DNA of 64,000 bases from positions 434,001 through 498,000 of the forward strand of contig NZ_AQQX01000004.1 in the NCBI RefSeq assembly GCF_000768315.1, written 5' to 3'. Under the pieces are notes generated by a model, which made no database searches, was not told the DNA's origin, and saw nothing but the letters and a program-made list of their open reading frames with translations. A program made the position numbers and the translations under genes. This document shows, in pieces, positions 62,801 to 64,000 of the stretch. Within the stretch, counting starts at the first letter, position 1, and each line of letters starts with the position of its first letter. Origin of the DNA: Pseudooceanicola atlanticus. Its GTDB lineage: Bacteria > Pseudomonadota > Alphaproteobacteria > Rhodobacterales > Rhodobacteraceae.

Positions 62801-64000
62801 CCTCGGAGACCGCGTCGCGAAACGTTCTTCTGATCGACGATATCGGGCATGGCGGGCTGAGCATTACTGACAACAGCGTCTATCACGACGATGCCACGCT
62901 GTTTTTCAACAACGACATGAGCGACACCACCCTGGCGACCAAGAATGCGGACCTGCGCCTGATCTCGAAGGATTTAGGCTACAAGCTGAACGACAAGAAC
63001 CGCAATCGCTTCGTCGTCAACAATTTCAGCACCGCGCCGCAGCGGTTCCGGCTTGAGGCCGCCGACGGGCTGGCAGATTGGGTCTCGATCCGCCGCACGG
63101 CTCCGGCCAGCGTCGGCAACGCCGCGGCGCTCGACGGCGTATTCACGAAGAACGACGACCCGGTCACCGCAGACATCACCTTTACCAATGGCACGTCCAG
63201 CGATGTGACGCTTCAGGGCCAACAGCGCATCGCCTTTGAAATCACCGCCGCCTTCCCGCTGGAAGAGCTGAAGAAGATGACCGCGTCCGGGCTGAAGAGC
63301 GAAACCATCGACGTGGTCGAGCTGAGCGCCCAAGGCGTGGAGATGGCCCGCACCACGGTGTCGCTGCACTACCTGCTGGACATCGCGGACCAGAACACGA
63401 TGGACGGTGTCCTGGACATGGGCAGCGTCAGGGAAGGCAAAAAGACCGAGATTGATCTGCCCGGCACCGATGCGCTCGACGTCGCATTGAAGAGCCAGAC
63501 GCAGAATGACGGCATCCTGCGGACAGGCGCCACCTCGACCTGGTTCAAGCTGGACGGCGGATCGGGCGGCGAAGGCGATGCCAAGCTGACCTTCGAGCCC
63601 AAGAAGATGCCGCCCGACCGACCCGCTATCGACGCCGAGACCGAACTGGACCTGAACGTCGGCGGCAAGGGCATCGGCAGCATCAAGGTCAAGGTCCAGG
63701 CCCGCAAGGAACAGACGCTGGGGATCAACCGCGTTTCGCTGGACAATCGCCTTGCGGCGCTCCGGGCGACCTTGGGAACCGCGCGTTTCCCGGGGGCCGA
63801 CATGGCGCTCAATACCGGCGAACATGCTGACTTCATCAAGCTGATCTACGCCCCGATCGTCGCATCGCTTGAAAGTGGCGCGGCCCTGCAATTGTCGGAT
63901 GCCGACAAACAGAAACTGAACAAGGCGGTCATGGCCAGCGTCACCGCCGTGCTGGGCGACTTCGTGAAATCGGACGTCCTGGAACTGACCGACGCGGCAA
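35821..64000 (+). CDS. Giant LEPR-XLL multidomain surface/secreted protein, 3' end beyond window
   Basis: One frame stays open from the stop at 35728 to the window end: at least 9,393 codons, roughly 1 MDa, without a stop. No ATG or GTG precedes the N-terminal motif, so TTG at 35821 (behind GGGGGA) is the likely start; TTG at 35737 or 35782 are alternatives. LEPRLLLSAD at residues 38-47 is the LEPR-XLL motif found near the N-terminus of very large bacterial proteins. There is no classical signal peptide. Domains in order: PPC-like sandwiches, 17 CARDB repeats, mixed region, beta-propeller, Big_5-like, nine putative-Ig repeats, RHS-like, dockerin-like, Big_2-like, ZU5-like, second propeller, lipase-like domain, and carbohydrate-binding-like segments. 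No RTX nonapeptides appear yet. An adhesin-like extracellular role is inferred; the function is unknown. Confidence 0.9.
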   Translation, partial: MPRDEDVDFEKGCVSNKRETLENPAEIEAGPSLHFETLEPRLLLSADFLPVTGTIDIPGEEEAHVFTLTEATAVHIDDLSAANVEWRLLREDGRVVASADAGDGNSDTNGHRADMMSTLALASGTYTFSVGGIGSATGSYRFEIKDLSQSIPVSSGTLIEGQLPTGRETQLYSISAGQGDILDLKLETLSGGIWSDVGVRITDPFGNNLIDEAFSVSDTPLTTGILNVGGTYILSIEGERLQSGPIDFGVTLTRSRATTTTPTDGTETPIVLGQDIDATLADIDDVHRYSISSANPGLFLLTPHRSSSNLFWINATISDTLGRSQTQVIGNGDRLFHLPAGDNLLEIQSINASNLSYRMALRSVTGAPQIAYGDVFEPHLVPGSDSEVYRFDAQAGDTFSVTTSVPGAQHFVNLDLYDASGQRLTTSQDMLGRTTVDRAGTYYILVRGDMDNIAERNAAFRLDKVTDETHALTIGQTVSGDLKAGSRHVYAFDLDSATTLAVDTLQRADVQFLIEGPNGIALSATDFDTAYSQARTVSLGAGSYRLVIQPEGRLQGDYSFRLLDFADAPTLAPDAPISVTPDADGGAAIRRIAVPEGADFLLDVTANPGRVTIYSQSGEQLHTTTNDWTLGTVRGSAGRDIYVVFDLDADGGMSEFTATPSLRAITEAPLTLGTLVEAVIDHHRDLRRYTFTLDSAAKLMMDSRFDGSSAARFRLLDDQGNVLVEEPADLNSASQFLSLQAGDYALELFFSNDTAGTIPFLLKDVTDAPLLDLDMMVTVPVMPARGSAVYRTTLDGSTPLHLAHRNPVGNNFTLRLLDQHGQEVHATSGTDVSIPQMGLSGTYYVVVEGYQNGSATEAGSLDIGLFQRTETTRDVTLGTRIDGALSQPGDRHRLSFELAQDTWLQVDSLIGSGVMSWAVETANGDQLASRDFDDMPWGREALLRLSAGRYDIVIRGDDGATGDYALALRNLDAAPSLPRDTDVTLNLEAEGSQAFAFDVAAGDLLRLEPGSLSAFGVSTASLTVQVFDAVGHEIHRGNFVATDLGPAKYSGRYTLLINANHSVAAAVTPILRLADQGSAPTIPMSGDPAVLGEVITGQIDTPDGSEQRLFTLTETTRLLLDSQSNNANIWVRVDGPHGAITEAYRLSSGVTYAGLGSTNPAVLTLQPGTYALTFYATSGAVGGYALGLVDADATAEAITDGTPVEAVIDPGNALKTFSFTGQAGDRVMLSDVTVTGGSSSAGTFQLIDPDGFVTTFEGNRASVSLSDTFPATLPKSGTYLLRIAGGMTSPAFSVDFTLRQDRVRTQALTMGELVSASLDTKLSQENYTFSLASDTALFLSAKGSDGQIQWRLRSADTGELLRNSPNLDGISNVGDAMIWAGAGDYVLEIHSESYRTRGDYVFSLTDLFAAPAASDLDQITLDAQPTPQITTTSVTLEAGKRYYFDTVSTSTASFWMQMGLVSPSGRLLSIDSISNDIGAIEAPESGQYTIFIWMNRTLDTPAGTVTLAVREPVRSFVDSPLNQTLSGEIEGAGDSVVHRFTLPKAGYYYFDSQTGSSTLEWALRRNGLTEQSGLLNSDSGVNTSYLLAAGDYEVVITGRDSNVGEYRFGLIDLGAAPLLPADGHVEDTLVPGAALRAYRIPVVAGDVLSIDVDSVSGSATRRLISPTGQQIVQGYFGFDTDRAVLTETGEYLLLIGGASGTLSETRYAFDYTTLRAPAPVDIGKSDTGADLGITGLTTDGPVRANSPVTIRWTLTNSGDQPSQDGLDRIVIRNPERSAILAVVEVPQGGPLAAGASRAREAVVQLPGGLSGTGELTISVFADALNATREPGAEGGEATITVTSTPETLADLVVEDITFTPAVNWQPGDDVTISWTLRNQGGAPASEAFVDQLRLRNRSTGAELALIDVGYDGPAIAPGDTVARSATVTWPGGQNQVGQFTVIVTTDTDNTVDELNTDGDAETNNTSSVDVVSAPDIIAENLRVLTENPQAGGQVTIAYDVVNIGNGATRFGWTDRINIYNQAEFATAHNSIIDHGGPMLGPGERVTRQVTVTLADGVAGTGELRLLVQTNRDEFGRRGMLELTPDGASGYETGTVVTFQSAARSYPDLRVRNLDVADNALSGQSLAIGWRVENGGVRTDVSSWVDRVVLSGDTIIGNGDDVILAEIPRDGALDPDGFYDVATEVDLPSGLTGTYRIAVIADVGSDVTEPDTRSDNIALSEIGLTAPISDLKVEIVTAPPAAGYGDSVALEWRVRNLGVDPATGGWTDAVYVSTDAVLDGNDILLGEVARTGPLAAGDSYTVTGSFDLTGALTGPVHFLIVTDRGDTIFEGADEANNVTATIGQTTLTVGPAADLTVASVTAPETASPGREAVIRWSVRNDGAGIARSPWVDNVYLSTDGALDGAQLIGSVARSFDLDVGESYEGELTLPFPDIAPGGYTVLVLTDAANRVFEAGDAPNLAASDDKVAVDSPDLRVTALDAVGQVTSGQTIDVDVTFANTGPGTAQADRRDLIVLSLDDVFDDSDVVLAEWQRTETLEPGAIIEDSVTVTIPIELFGDFNLLAVSDADGDVIEANPDNNATARALRVDLAPHADLVVRDVEAPEFTARDPATITVSWRVENQGTGRGAETGWVDVVMASRDDVIGNADDFELGRVDRFGGLGLGLGYDASLDVVMPPRFSDRLTIYVQTAQDAPVFQAGKTDNDIATVPHPVDVMPIPYADLKVEEISADPGGQSGQPLTVNWTIANRGIGTTNTGSWNDRISVYSDAAATNLLTYQEFTHVGALAVDDLYERSAQIRIPDGVEGPVYIRVSTRGPFEFIFDDNNASDIVSSTIALSPSPDLEVTEIAVPPDAEEGQAIDIAWRVDNTGEAATSGSWTDAVYLVPLDTTKAPIFLGRYTSDAVIQPGLFYQRTERITLPGRVSGPHRLVVITNDRATLYEHGDRADNNRTQDDAILTIAPSPRPNLTVAKVEATETPSAGGTVTANYEITNQGAVAATGRWIDRVYLSLDTTLGSDDLLIGQFENVSALDPGETYGLTTDPMTIPLRYGGKAYVLVSTDAFSQVDEYPNDGDNVASQEIQITPAPKPDLATDRVIAPTQVVAGSEIEVSYTVTNKGLNETFTGRWTDTIWIALDPRRPSTLKKVTDPGDVDFGKGNSAILLATIPRNGVLGQDDSYTRKVKVRIPDTLPTGRYFITPWTDSTDLVVEDTLAGNENPDDPDEFDSNNYKGRAIDVIGFTPRLPNLVAQDVTSSPAVVSGREALTVSWAVENLGSGAIDGDALWRDVVYLSDNPVYGAPGATTWRIGAFERTGPLDVNARYTRSETIDLPPGVSGQYVHVVVDQGTRGIPGIGESDETDNVANGTADVTAAPGDLRVVDITPPPDGTLSGAEVEVSWTGEYLGPDMWEGTVSWRDAVWISPDPVLDLSRATRLAVTTIVPNAPLKDGDQYTGRATVTLPAGIDGPYFIHVIADAAASGRQAEREATSGNAEAAADLYAGSVFEGSANDNNIATAEFQAVFSEPNLEFTQITLPDDLKAGQEVPISFTVTNTGTRVAQAERWYDRVFISRDGGLDGSDHLLATFERFNAVLEPGESYTVEDVITLPVGIEGPFHILFETDSRTADGGIYTRSDVAEGLNGLRATSRNPVNEFQFEGDNLKVFERDIEASPGPDLRVAQLEVPDILIRGERLEITYRVTNSGSATIPSQGTWTDLIYLSRDEVLDPSADIFLGSHTHDGGLEAGDHYDITRDLTPRFALSGEYYVFVVTDRATARAPIGAVYEGGLERNNSLTSATPIRFREPPPADLVTSDVGVTGDMIVGEEITITYRVTNNGTSPASGRWTDAIYMSTDAGFDLGDRLVGRVEQNRTLAPGESYTGTLTTTMPVAAERAYRFIVRSDVRSEVNEDGATANNLAATENSIYVTTPDIPLGRATPVDLAAGEERLYRVTTGLGQTLRTRIAAADPDAQLEIFVKYDGLPTGTDYDAIYDTPLSAVQQATIGSTLPGEYYILVRNIGDTDQDVALLPEILPFQITDVRQDRVGDGRYVTTVVEGASFAPGAVLRLTRPGVASVLPINQEVLDGSRIVAVFDLAGAERGLYDVEVINPDGETAVKPYRVLVERAIENQVGLALGGPRIVPVGQTGNYALTLQNFSNIDTPYVHFTFGAPNMGQAEGVYDLPFLKFTTNLSGDPATDAGSDVPWADLGPITNTTGHMLAPGFAYDLPTGGLAAFSFNIQTYPVLQALVDRDFEQVREYLYDAHPELREGGALDAGPDALADVNPVVDLIFRDPRVEVLDDAVRLYAPFQFHVLAAATPLTRDEFVALQLAEADRLRDAILADPEAQGALAAIAGDATAWRSGYLAALETAGILRPDGEAPPARERGEVVSLLSTLSMGVLLNEEADAFRTSTDLVAFFAKIREWYGNDETLLADIARYDIRSGENVPPLDIPVPALPEADDYALGLTYPTLFQAFNVFSPLAGEDVVDNIGSDLSTSELSPLDLGRFLEELEAANRNAAMLGPQGYGEDQIVPANTRLPFEIRFGDAQGGQPVQELRITTELDPNFDPRSFRLGSLRLGDVVIEAPENRALFQTDLDLTGTLGYVLRLSAGIDVASRTATWLVQAIDPDTGEVATAGPGLLTGDDPTGAVTYAVTPGARITDGTRLISIAKVDYDTRPSDLTNEVSQTVDTVAPATALTVQRVTGTDRYELSWTASDARSGVRHVSLYVATDGGDFRLLEAQSEASIHTFVGEAGHSYEFLALATDNAGNTERPPAGITAPDDGFAVNLGGTEFGPATSPTPLAAPAPTDAVANDLFLEVLEGVTAPNAPSAPAFYTQVASPFSAAAFARGFPDLDLAGIGPTALAEAPDGSIVVIGGPQRSALYHLPARGGDVSGQGDFGQTAAPIYDMAFGTDGRLWAMSGRQLLQLDPTTGATIAAFGEGLTQSLAIAADGRIYVGSGRGIELFDPTTETFTFFSDQRVGDLALDPTGTLWATSWPEQGDILRFDASGQAEIVQQLNIAAESITFGRAGTRLEGLAFITSDIDRSTGLGTLAVLDLATQRVATLAIGAARGDSLVATSDGRLLIANGAGIDVVNPTSAPEVTAISPGDGAIQIGLVSEIRVTFDSDMSAEDATAEGSVLNTDNYVLTTESGVAITILDVSYDTATRTATLTVDGLETDVYTLAIAETVTSLSGLSLGHEVASTFHVLTDFSAVVDIQFDRTRRDRQNGTISYDVTVTNTGGAELALPLRLVMDPARYFSGAATEGVGDGDLWLIDLGTGQEPGATFAPGETLSATTATFLAPEGLHLGVEHGVYALPPANTPPTLSEDPLEYATVGEEYRATLAIEDAEGGEFAFVLMQGPEGLSVDQQTGEVVFVPTATNADLESVVIRVFDAAGAFADIAWTIEVEGGDGVPLFFDPVQELTVAEGERLDQVFIATDPEFAQVTILAEDLPPGAVFDSRFGVLSWQPDHTQSGQYTIRLVASDGARYSSLPVTINVTDANAAPVLAPQPERTIRQGDPLRFTLRGTDVDPGAQLYYYSPMLPAGATLDPETGVFEWTPSYVQSGTYDIPMRVSDGTTASEITATIIVENANAAPVFRDLGTFTLVEEQPFGLKLAAFDPDNPNSLPPIRLVDGTLHFPADAPGQHPVTYTIDGLPDGATFDPETAQLSWITDLDQSGRYELTVTATDDGDGTGTPATTSAQFILDVANLNLPPELPEQENRTLDAGATLDIPVGVVDGDGGNVDVTVTLVPLASADRVGIDVEALILGPDSGFATHVPGENGGLIRLTPSAFDRGDYLITITATDDGGGEASDIRRDEQSFILSVEAAAVPPRLSMLGQAVAVAGETATLPIRAVDADGDPLTFSAEGLPQGATLVPGVSYGTATLNWSPTAGQIGMHTIKVIVEDDGNGGTGPVGRDEVTLTLTVRDSNAAPVLFPVGDQVVAEGELLELTLGALDADGDPVTFLAENLPAGAQLDPSTGVLTWLPGGFDAGLYEDIVLTVTDGHGSNSETISIEVTNTNAAPVLTPLPPQRGLEGEALSFTILGGDPDADPILFETVTPLPAGADFDPGTGVVSWTPGFGDAGTYELAFAAVDPSSARSEMTVRVVVDNVNRAPTLSVQNRLATLGDTLVVPVSGADPDEDDTLSYRIEGLPAGAQFDSMSGVLTWTPSVDQMGDTLLYVTVTDGMAETRRPLLIRVTATPEPPSVTLLATPDFPVPPGQKITLQVLTESLGRIGETRVLVDGNAVTLGPDGKLTLTTSVPGRIVVRAEAVGENGAVGVAETVLRVRDPADTAPPVLSLVPPAGNAPITAPVDLLGSVEDAALDEWSLTARHLLSGRDILLASGTETGAGALARIDPAELANGFYRLTLRAVDLNGRQSVTETNVEVSAAAKSDRTVLTQVDTVIEVAGNSFALTRGHDPLQPGRPGQLGAGWVAGWQSVDIEVEPGATGRSATNAPQGMTTGSRLQLTLPDNTRVGFTIGAEVERFGGGTLARPTFTPDTGGTGWTLTAATPFLALSGGRFFDPYSAEPWDPALARAALFTLTGPDGTAYGVTGKGTIRTVTFADGTMLRIGDSAISHDGAVLVSFERDGAGRLSAMERADGQRIVYGYDGAGQLTMVREVGSGAAARYAWSPEGTLLADTATMQWFDPDEPGTARPLAALAPSLAEAGTTPFAATFGTDRTAQIALHLRGSEVADGPILLTLMVEGPVEDAVSLTGLTVLTRSSADGVTTLLLSAETAGLHLLGLNGAQGTRNVSLSLLGDLNGDGRVDAADADALPADLNGDGASDNVDTGLYARMLGRSANMGPEALAPDIGAYSGLPVEIALTDIAADPAGDAIFAAILSATGGTARMSRDGRSVVFTPADDFTGAATIRLAVDDGYSTAEIDLPVEVTNPTLTAIDIITREPRLALGQALPLRFSGSFADGATGVPLPPDYLTLSLSDTSIAALTEDGQIRGLDHGTTTLIAKRGEATAVTVIKVGQQSDATNYLSLLGFTPFPASLTLGLGGPGETIGLLGPDDQPITEEDGPAPAFYTSDASVATVDADGHVTAQGTGSARITVIYQGAEAFVDVAVAAPQASGSMIGAEGGVIENAEGYQLRIPPGALQEGFAAKITAMDQSELPYAYIEPGNGFEYGAAFDIDIGDLMLAQPIQLSIPTNFDEGDTVVFHKSAPLPTAEGWVWGWEEVATGIVDANGFAHTVSVAGEGIFSNQTALVSKVPTGGTTRANGQVYANLELGRDMTTAMTGKVGNTTIGKTQNGNFVTISYPTGSTDIFLAKIDPSGLIQGQTQTIDIQPGGASFLAQISMQDLDVPDQTILPAISQASVTRSIDNVVKLTLTGLDFTSGLTAKLDPKDLNTILDQIPWTWVVFGDLSDDQQDTLTNRIQELKREKDQDPQIIRLSGDIVAMEVRPTAIEGSSSQEIQIPEVPRDVSLGGSPVQVLRFDPEIKLVKEGEKAPKGAKAGPMDKSYHGYGAARSNQITLGNNGEATIALVQNGSLIDEQGHTVAAGGVDKMVLLERDPNVNDDIPAPVLEIPIGHLDEDGAPIVTKGTALPRNVATLAEANLAFVTLQNAGGVAVVDLVSGAQIDIDTEGDPEKDTTTGFIQLGTRDENGKSSAAPFDITLDPTNRYLLVNDYFNDRVYIIDIAEGDNQYKVVHTAGRLFDYGSRHMSYTPDGTQLIFTGTRNSTFSGTGEGTILIFNMPPIREFLANLDTSSNEINTATRLFHPDRIAAQFTSLPQKHNGVEGSTTIPLRQPYDVRTVVNFDGLTYAMITDKSAHQDINGVIVLRREGTSWTLFQTFDFNLLTPGPQSISNNNVDVLFNAKRDSFDINDAAGIAISPDLKYAFVMGQNRFEQDNPTRDPHYTAGRFSDVLWQEVYQAGSSIALIKYPFGLPEDNNLPEGAEPRIAGTLRPISNAFGTGVAISGDARTLYGGYGSTGLIGGYDIDALLEVSDSYFDSESTGISLRPYYFALNDLRVNDGSVFGPDPYVNVRTAAVTWSSRDGINEDIDIAADYAIYREGFSTYTTRPSVEGSDNVPISASGRVENVISQAPFLGLISPVPSDGPLTDNRPTFTWNLGEEELESTFFLAVVPQGAGLFPDEVDDELFARLKDENFLWDPYQDINVAIATSDVPQDTSDTGRLLFRDGNRNRIYARKFKAPGADGNVSFRLPPGLELTRGQTYFWGVMAQDEENRRVKLSQSFTVGAAEEPTNPTSQSIDNVTVITHDFSLFHGGGPTESLTYTLGHDIATNNNGVLALHDPATGKFTSLTKGRTIGDGKGGPVVLLMDWQSESTINDAGFAEGAASAMFASLAHLDYLQSGKLFTSANWHFIGHGRGAVVNSEIVQRMFATYPAMKGSDIDVQFTTIDPFDGVDKTKNLPIKAYLDGLAAAANVGTIAAAVVSPPVALALQRVSKAAGVIGRAANALGFANIDWTDFKDPEVRIWDGIDFADNYYQNVPQEIPSYDSLLHSLTVPKIPILKELFKPNPDQFSLTVSGRALDGADINKRLTGLPGFVEDDNWPRLDFGAFGELGIGWGTAHNRALTYYGGTADLNRGSYAVAGGAPDPIWRSLYDFDRIEGPTSSLGTLSRFYSDTSPARLNPFSWYRAREFETDVTFGTVTKGAEGLRATSPKVDRSPWEGIGTGYFYSDLGGGLSERPKKKDAKRPDAAKTINTEIGDASVPIPLIYNGDFESSFRAIYGRVPFPFGDNPHGYEVAGWAFHGGSGGFLQAVTDFAHYFTTDEITLSGFGDDTGKRALDTLKDTVAGVLKNILNIARSRLTGEGAQVTAKGIQEAFSAALSSGIDDLLKKDVDDLGIRNLMEVLRKSIQASRKELKDAVGDTKIAKPSWHEALGTDSTKKLSIGKQMGAALLESLIPIFISYLQANFLDHKLALIGKSEYQSNRFVMPKVGTMGFTVDFDRVQGFLPGPMTLTTYFVDMNGEQTSLKPVGGGEQHWTDLSTFNGQAFRVTLEVPDSIRNRAGYLKFSYAPSETASRNVLLIDDIGHGGLSITDNSVYHDDATLFFNNDMSDTTLATKNADLRLISKDLGYKLNDKNRNRFVVNNFSTAPQRFRLEAADGLADWVSIRRTAPASVGNAAALDGVFTKNDDPVTADITFTNGTSSDVTLQGQQRIAFEITAAFPLEELKKMTASGLKSETIDVVELSAQGVEMARTTVSLHYLLDIADQNTMDGVLDMGSVREGKKTEIDLPGTDALDVALKSQTQNDGILRTGATSTWFKLDGGSGGEGDAKLTFEPKKMPPDRPAIDAETELDLNVGGKGIGSIKVKVQARKEQTLGINRVSLDNRLAALRATLGTARFPGADMALNTGEHADFIKLIYAPIVASLESGAALQLSDADKQKLNKAVMASVTAVLGDFVKSDVLELTDAA
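35932..35961 (+). other. LEPR-XLL motif (residues 38-47 of the giant protein)
   Basis: The encoded LEPRLLLSAD is preceded by the aromatic SLHFET and followed by FLPVTG. This short motif is a recognised N-terminal mark of giant repeat proteins in Gram-negative bacteria. Its role (processing, sorting or export) is not established to my knowledge. Confidence 0.85.
35971..41000 (+). repeat. About a dozen PPC-like beta-sandwich repeats (giant protein residues ~51-1727)
   Basis: Units of roughly 120-150 residues recur with the pattern G-x-(I/V)-x-x-x-(I/L)-x-x-x-D-x-x-(R/V)-Y-x-F then a G-x-Y-x-(L/I)-x-(I/V) strand near the end. Examples are VPGSDSEVYRFDAQAGD and GTYYILVRGD. This is the look of bacterial pre-peptidase C-terminal (PPC) domains. 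DNA identity between units is low, so the array is old. Confidence 0.65.
41011..47580 (+). repeat. Array of 17 CARDB-type repeats (giant protein residues ~1731-3920)
   Basis: Units of about 120-150 residues begin (A/P)DL-x-V and contain G-x-x-(V/I)-x-(I/V)-x-W-x-(V/L)-x-N-x-G followed by a W-x-D-x-(V/I)-Y-x-S strand. I count starts near 41011, 41370, 41746, 42136, 42505, 42880, 43236, 43594, 43978, 44335, 44707, 45076, 45544, 45928, 46378, 46825 and 47221. CARDB domains are Ig-like and linked to cell adhesion. Confidence 0.8.
50341..51090 (+). other. Beta-propeller-like segment 1 (giant protein residues ~4841-5090)
   Basis: Repeated blades contain A-x-D-G-x-(I/L)-(Y/W) patterns: LAEAPDGSIVVIGG, MAFGTDGRLWAMSG, LAIAADGRIYVGSG, LALDPTGTLWATSW. 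This resembles SMP-30/Vgb-type or YVTN propellers. The ligand is unknown. A Big_5-like Ig domain follows (PEVTAISPGDGAIQIGLVSEI). Confidence 0.65.
51763..54420 (+). repeat. Nine putative-Ig (He_PIG/cadherin-like) repeats (giant protein residues ~5315-6200)
   Basis: Each unit of about 95 residues starts N-x-(A/P)-P-x-(L/F) and contains D-x-D-x-D-x-L then LP-x-G-A-x-(F/L)-D-P-x-T-G-x-(L/V)-x-W-x-P, ending V-x-D-G. The regular DADGDP-type acidic clusters suggest calcium binding between domains, as in cadherin-like repeats. Confidence 0.75.
55597..55740 (+). other. RHS/YD-repeat-like remnant in the giant protein
   Basis: GRLSAMERADGQRIVYGYDG and AGQLTMVREV (residues about 6593-6640) match the YD-repeat pattern of RHS and teneurin shells, followed by YAWSPEGTL. 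Only one or two units are seen, far too few for a full RHS cage. Confidence 0.55.
56104..56226 (+). other. Dockerin-like twin calcium-binding loops (giant protein residues ~6762-6802)
   Basis: DLNGDGRVDAADADAL and DLNGDGASDNVDT lie 18 residues apart, each with the D-x-N-x-D-G-x-x-D/x-x-D pattern of a dockerin type I F-hand, followed by a short helix (GLYARMLGRS). The pair is right for a complete dockerin module, though I see no recognisable cohesin in the window. Confidence 0.7.
56511..57470 (+). other. Big_2-like and ZU5-like segments of the giant protein
   Basis: Two Big_2-like Ig domains (LSDTSIAALTEDGQIRGLDH and SDASVATVDADGHVTAQGTG; residues about 6897-7080) are followed by EGGVIENAEGYQLRIPPGAL, which fits a ZU5-like sheet. 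The order again suggests an extracellular stalk. Confidence 0.6.
58230..59700 (+). other. Beta-propeller-like segment 2 (giant protein residues ~7470-7960)
   Basis: YVTN-type blade patterns include LAFVTLQNAGGVAVVDLVSG, ITLDPTNRYLLVNDYFNDRV, SYTPDGTQLIFTGTRN and IAISPDLKYAFVMG. An FN3-like domain follows at about 59990-60470 (PTFTWNLGEEELES). Confidence 0.65.
60480..61500 (+). other. Lipase-like alpha/beta-hydrolase domain without the nucleophile serine (giant protein residues ~8220-8560)
   Basis: A hydrolase-type core is visible: strand VVLLMDWQSES, a helix, then the elbow WHFIGHGRGAVVNSE at 60820-60864. The consensus elbow GHSxG has Gly (codon 60835-60837, residue 8339) in place of Ser. 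A possible acid (TTIDPFD, Asp at 60934) and base (GTAHNRALTYY, His at 61450) remain. The family assignment is by pattern only. Confidence 0.55.

Overview
The window is high-GC alphaproteobacterial chromosome, most likely Rhodobacteraceae (Rhodobacter/Roseobacter group). The evidence is the gene order of the division and cell-wall (dcw) cluster with its DUF2484 genes, a DUF1127 gene followed by CCUCCUCCC hairpin RNAs (the CcaF1/CcsR arrangement known from Rhodobacter sphaeroides), and a dispersed CATCTTGCC-NN-AAATACTC intergenic element. Genus and species cannot be assigned from the sequence alone.

Region 1 (1-23.6 kb, almost all on the minus strand) is a nearly complete dcw cluster. In transcription order it reads mraZ, rsmH, ftsL, ftsI, murE, murF, mraY, murD, ftsW, murG, murC, two DUF2484 genes, an APC-type permease, murB, ddl, ftsQ, ftsA, ftsZ, lpxC, then probably the first codons of bamD. 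Many junctions are 4-base ATGA or TGATG overlaps, implying translational coupling. A plus-strand flavoprotein interrupts the run between murD and ftsW. ftsZ has its own terminator and a candidate promoter. Together these genes make the lipid II precursor, build the septal machinery and start lipid A synthesis.

Region 2 (23.6-24.3 kb) is a 687-bp leader upstream of mraZ. It contains three copies of a 23-bp TGGG-rich element that resembles MraZ operators. One copy overlaps the -35 of a good promoter candidate. The leader also holds a perfect DnaA box and an intrinsic-terminator-like hairpin shortly before mraZ.

Region 3 (24.3-34.7 kb) is mixed housekeeping: a GNAT acetyltransferase coupled to the Mrp/ApbC ATPase, a DUF1127 gene with six covarying CCUCCUCCC hairpins arranged as three pairs, a UvrD/PcrA helicase, an FMN alpha-hydroxy-acid dehydrogenase, pyruvate carboxylase with TTTGCAAA-type upstream sites, and tRNA-Gly(GCC).

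Region 4 (34.8-64 kb) holds a small exported membrane-fusion-like protein and then one open frame that runs from 35,821 past the right edge. It encodes more than 9,393 residues with no stop. The protein starts with the LEPR-XLL motif. It then has about a dozen PPC-like beta-sandwiches, 17 CARDB repeats, a beta-propeller, nine putative-Ig repeats, RHS-like, dockerin-like, Big_2-like and ZU5-like segments, a second propeller, and a lipase-like domain whose nucleophile serine appears to be replaced by glycine. It looks like a giant surface or secreted adhesin-type protein; its function is unknown. The most notable observations are the CcsR-type RNA array, the giant protein with its apparently inactive hydrolase domain, and the mraZ leader.
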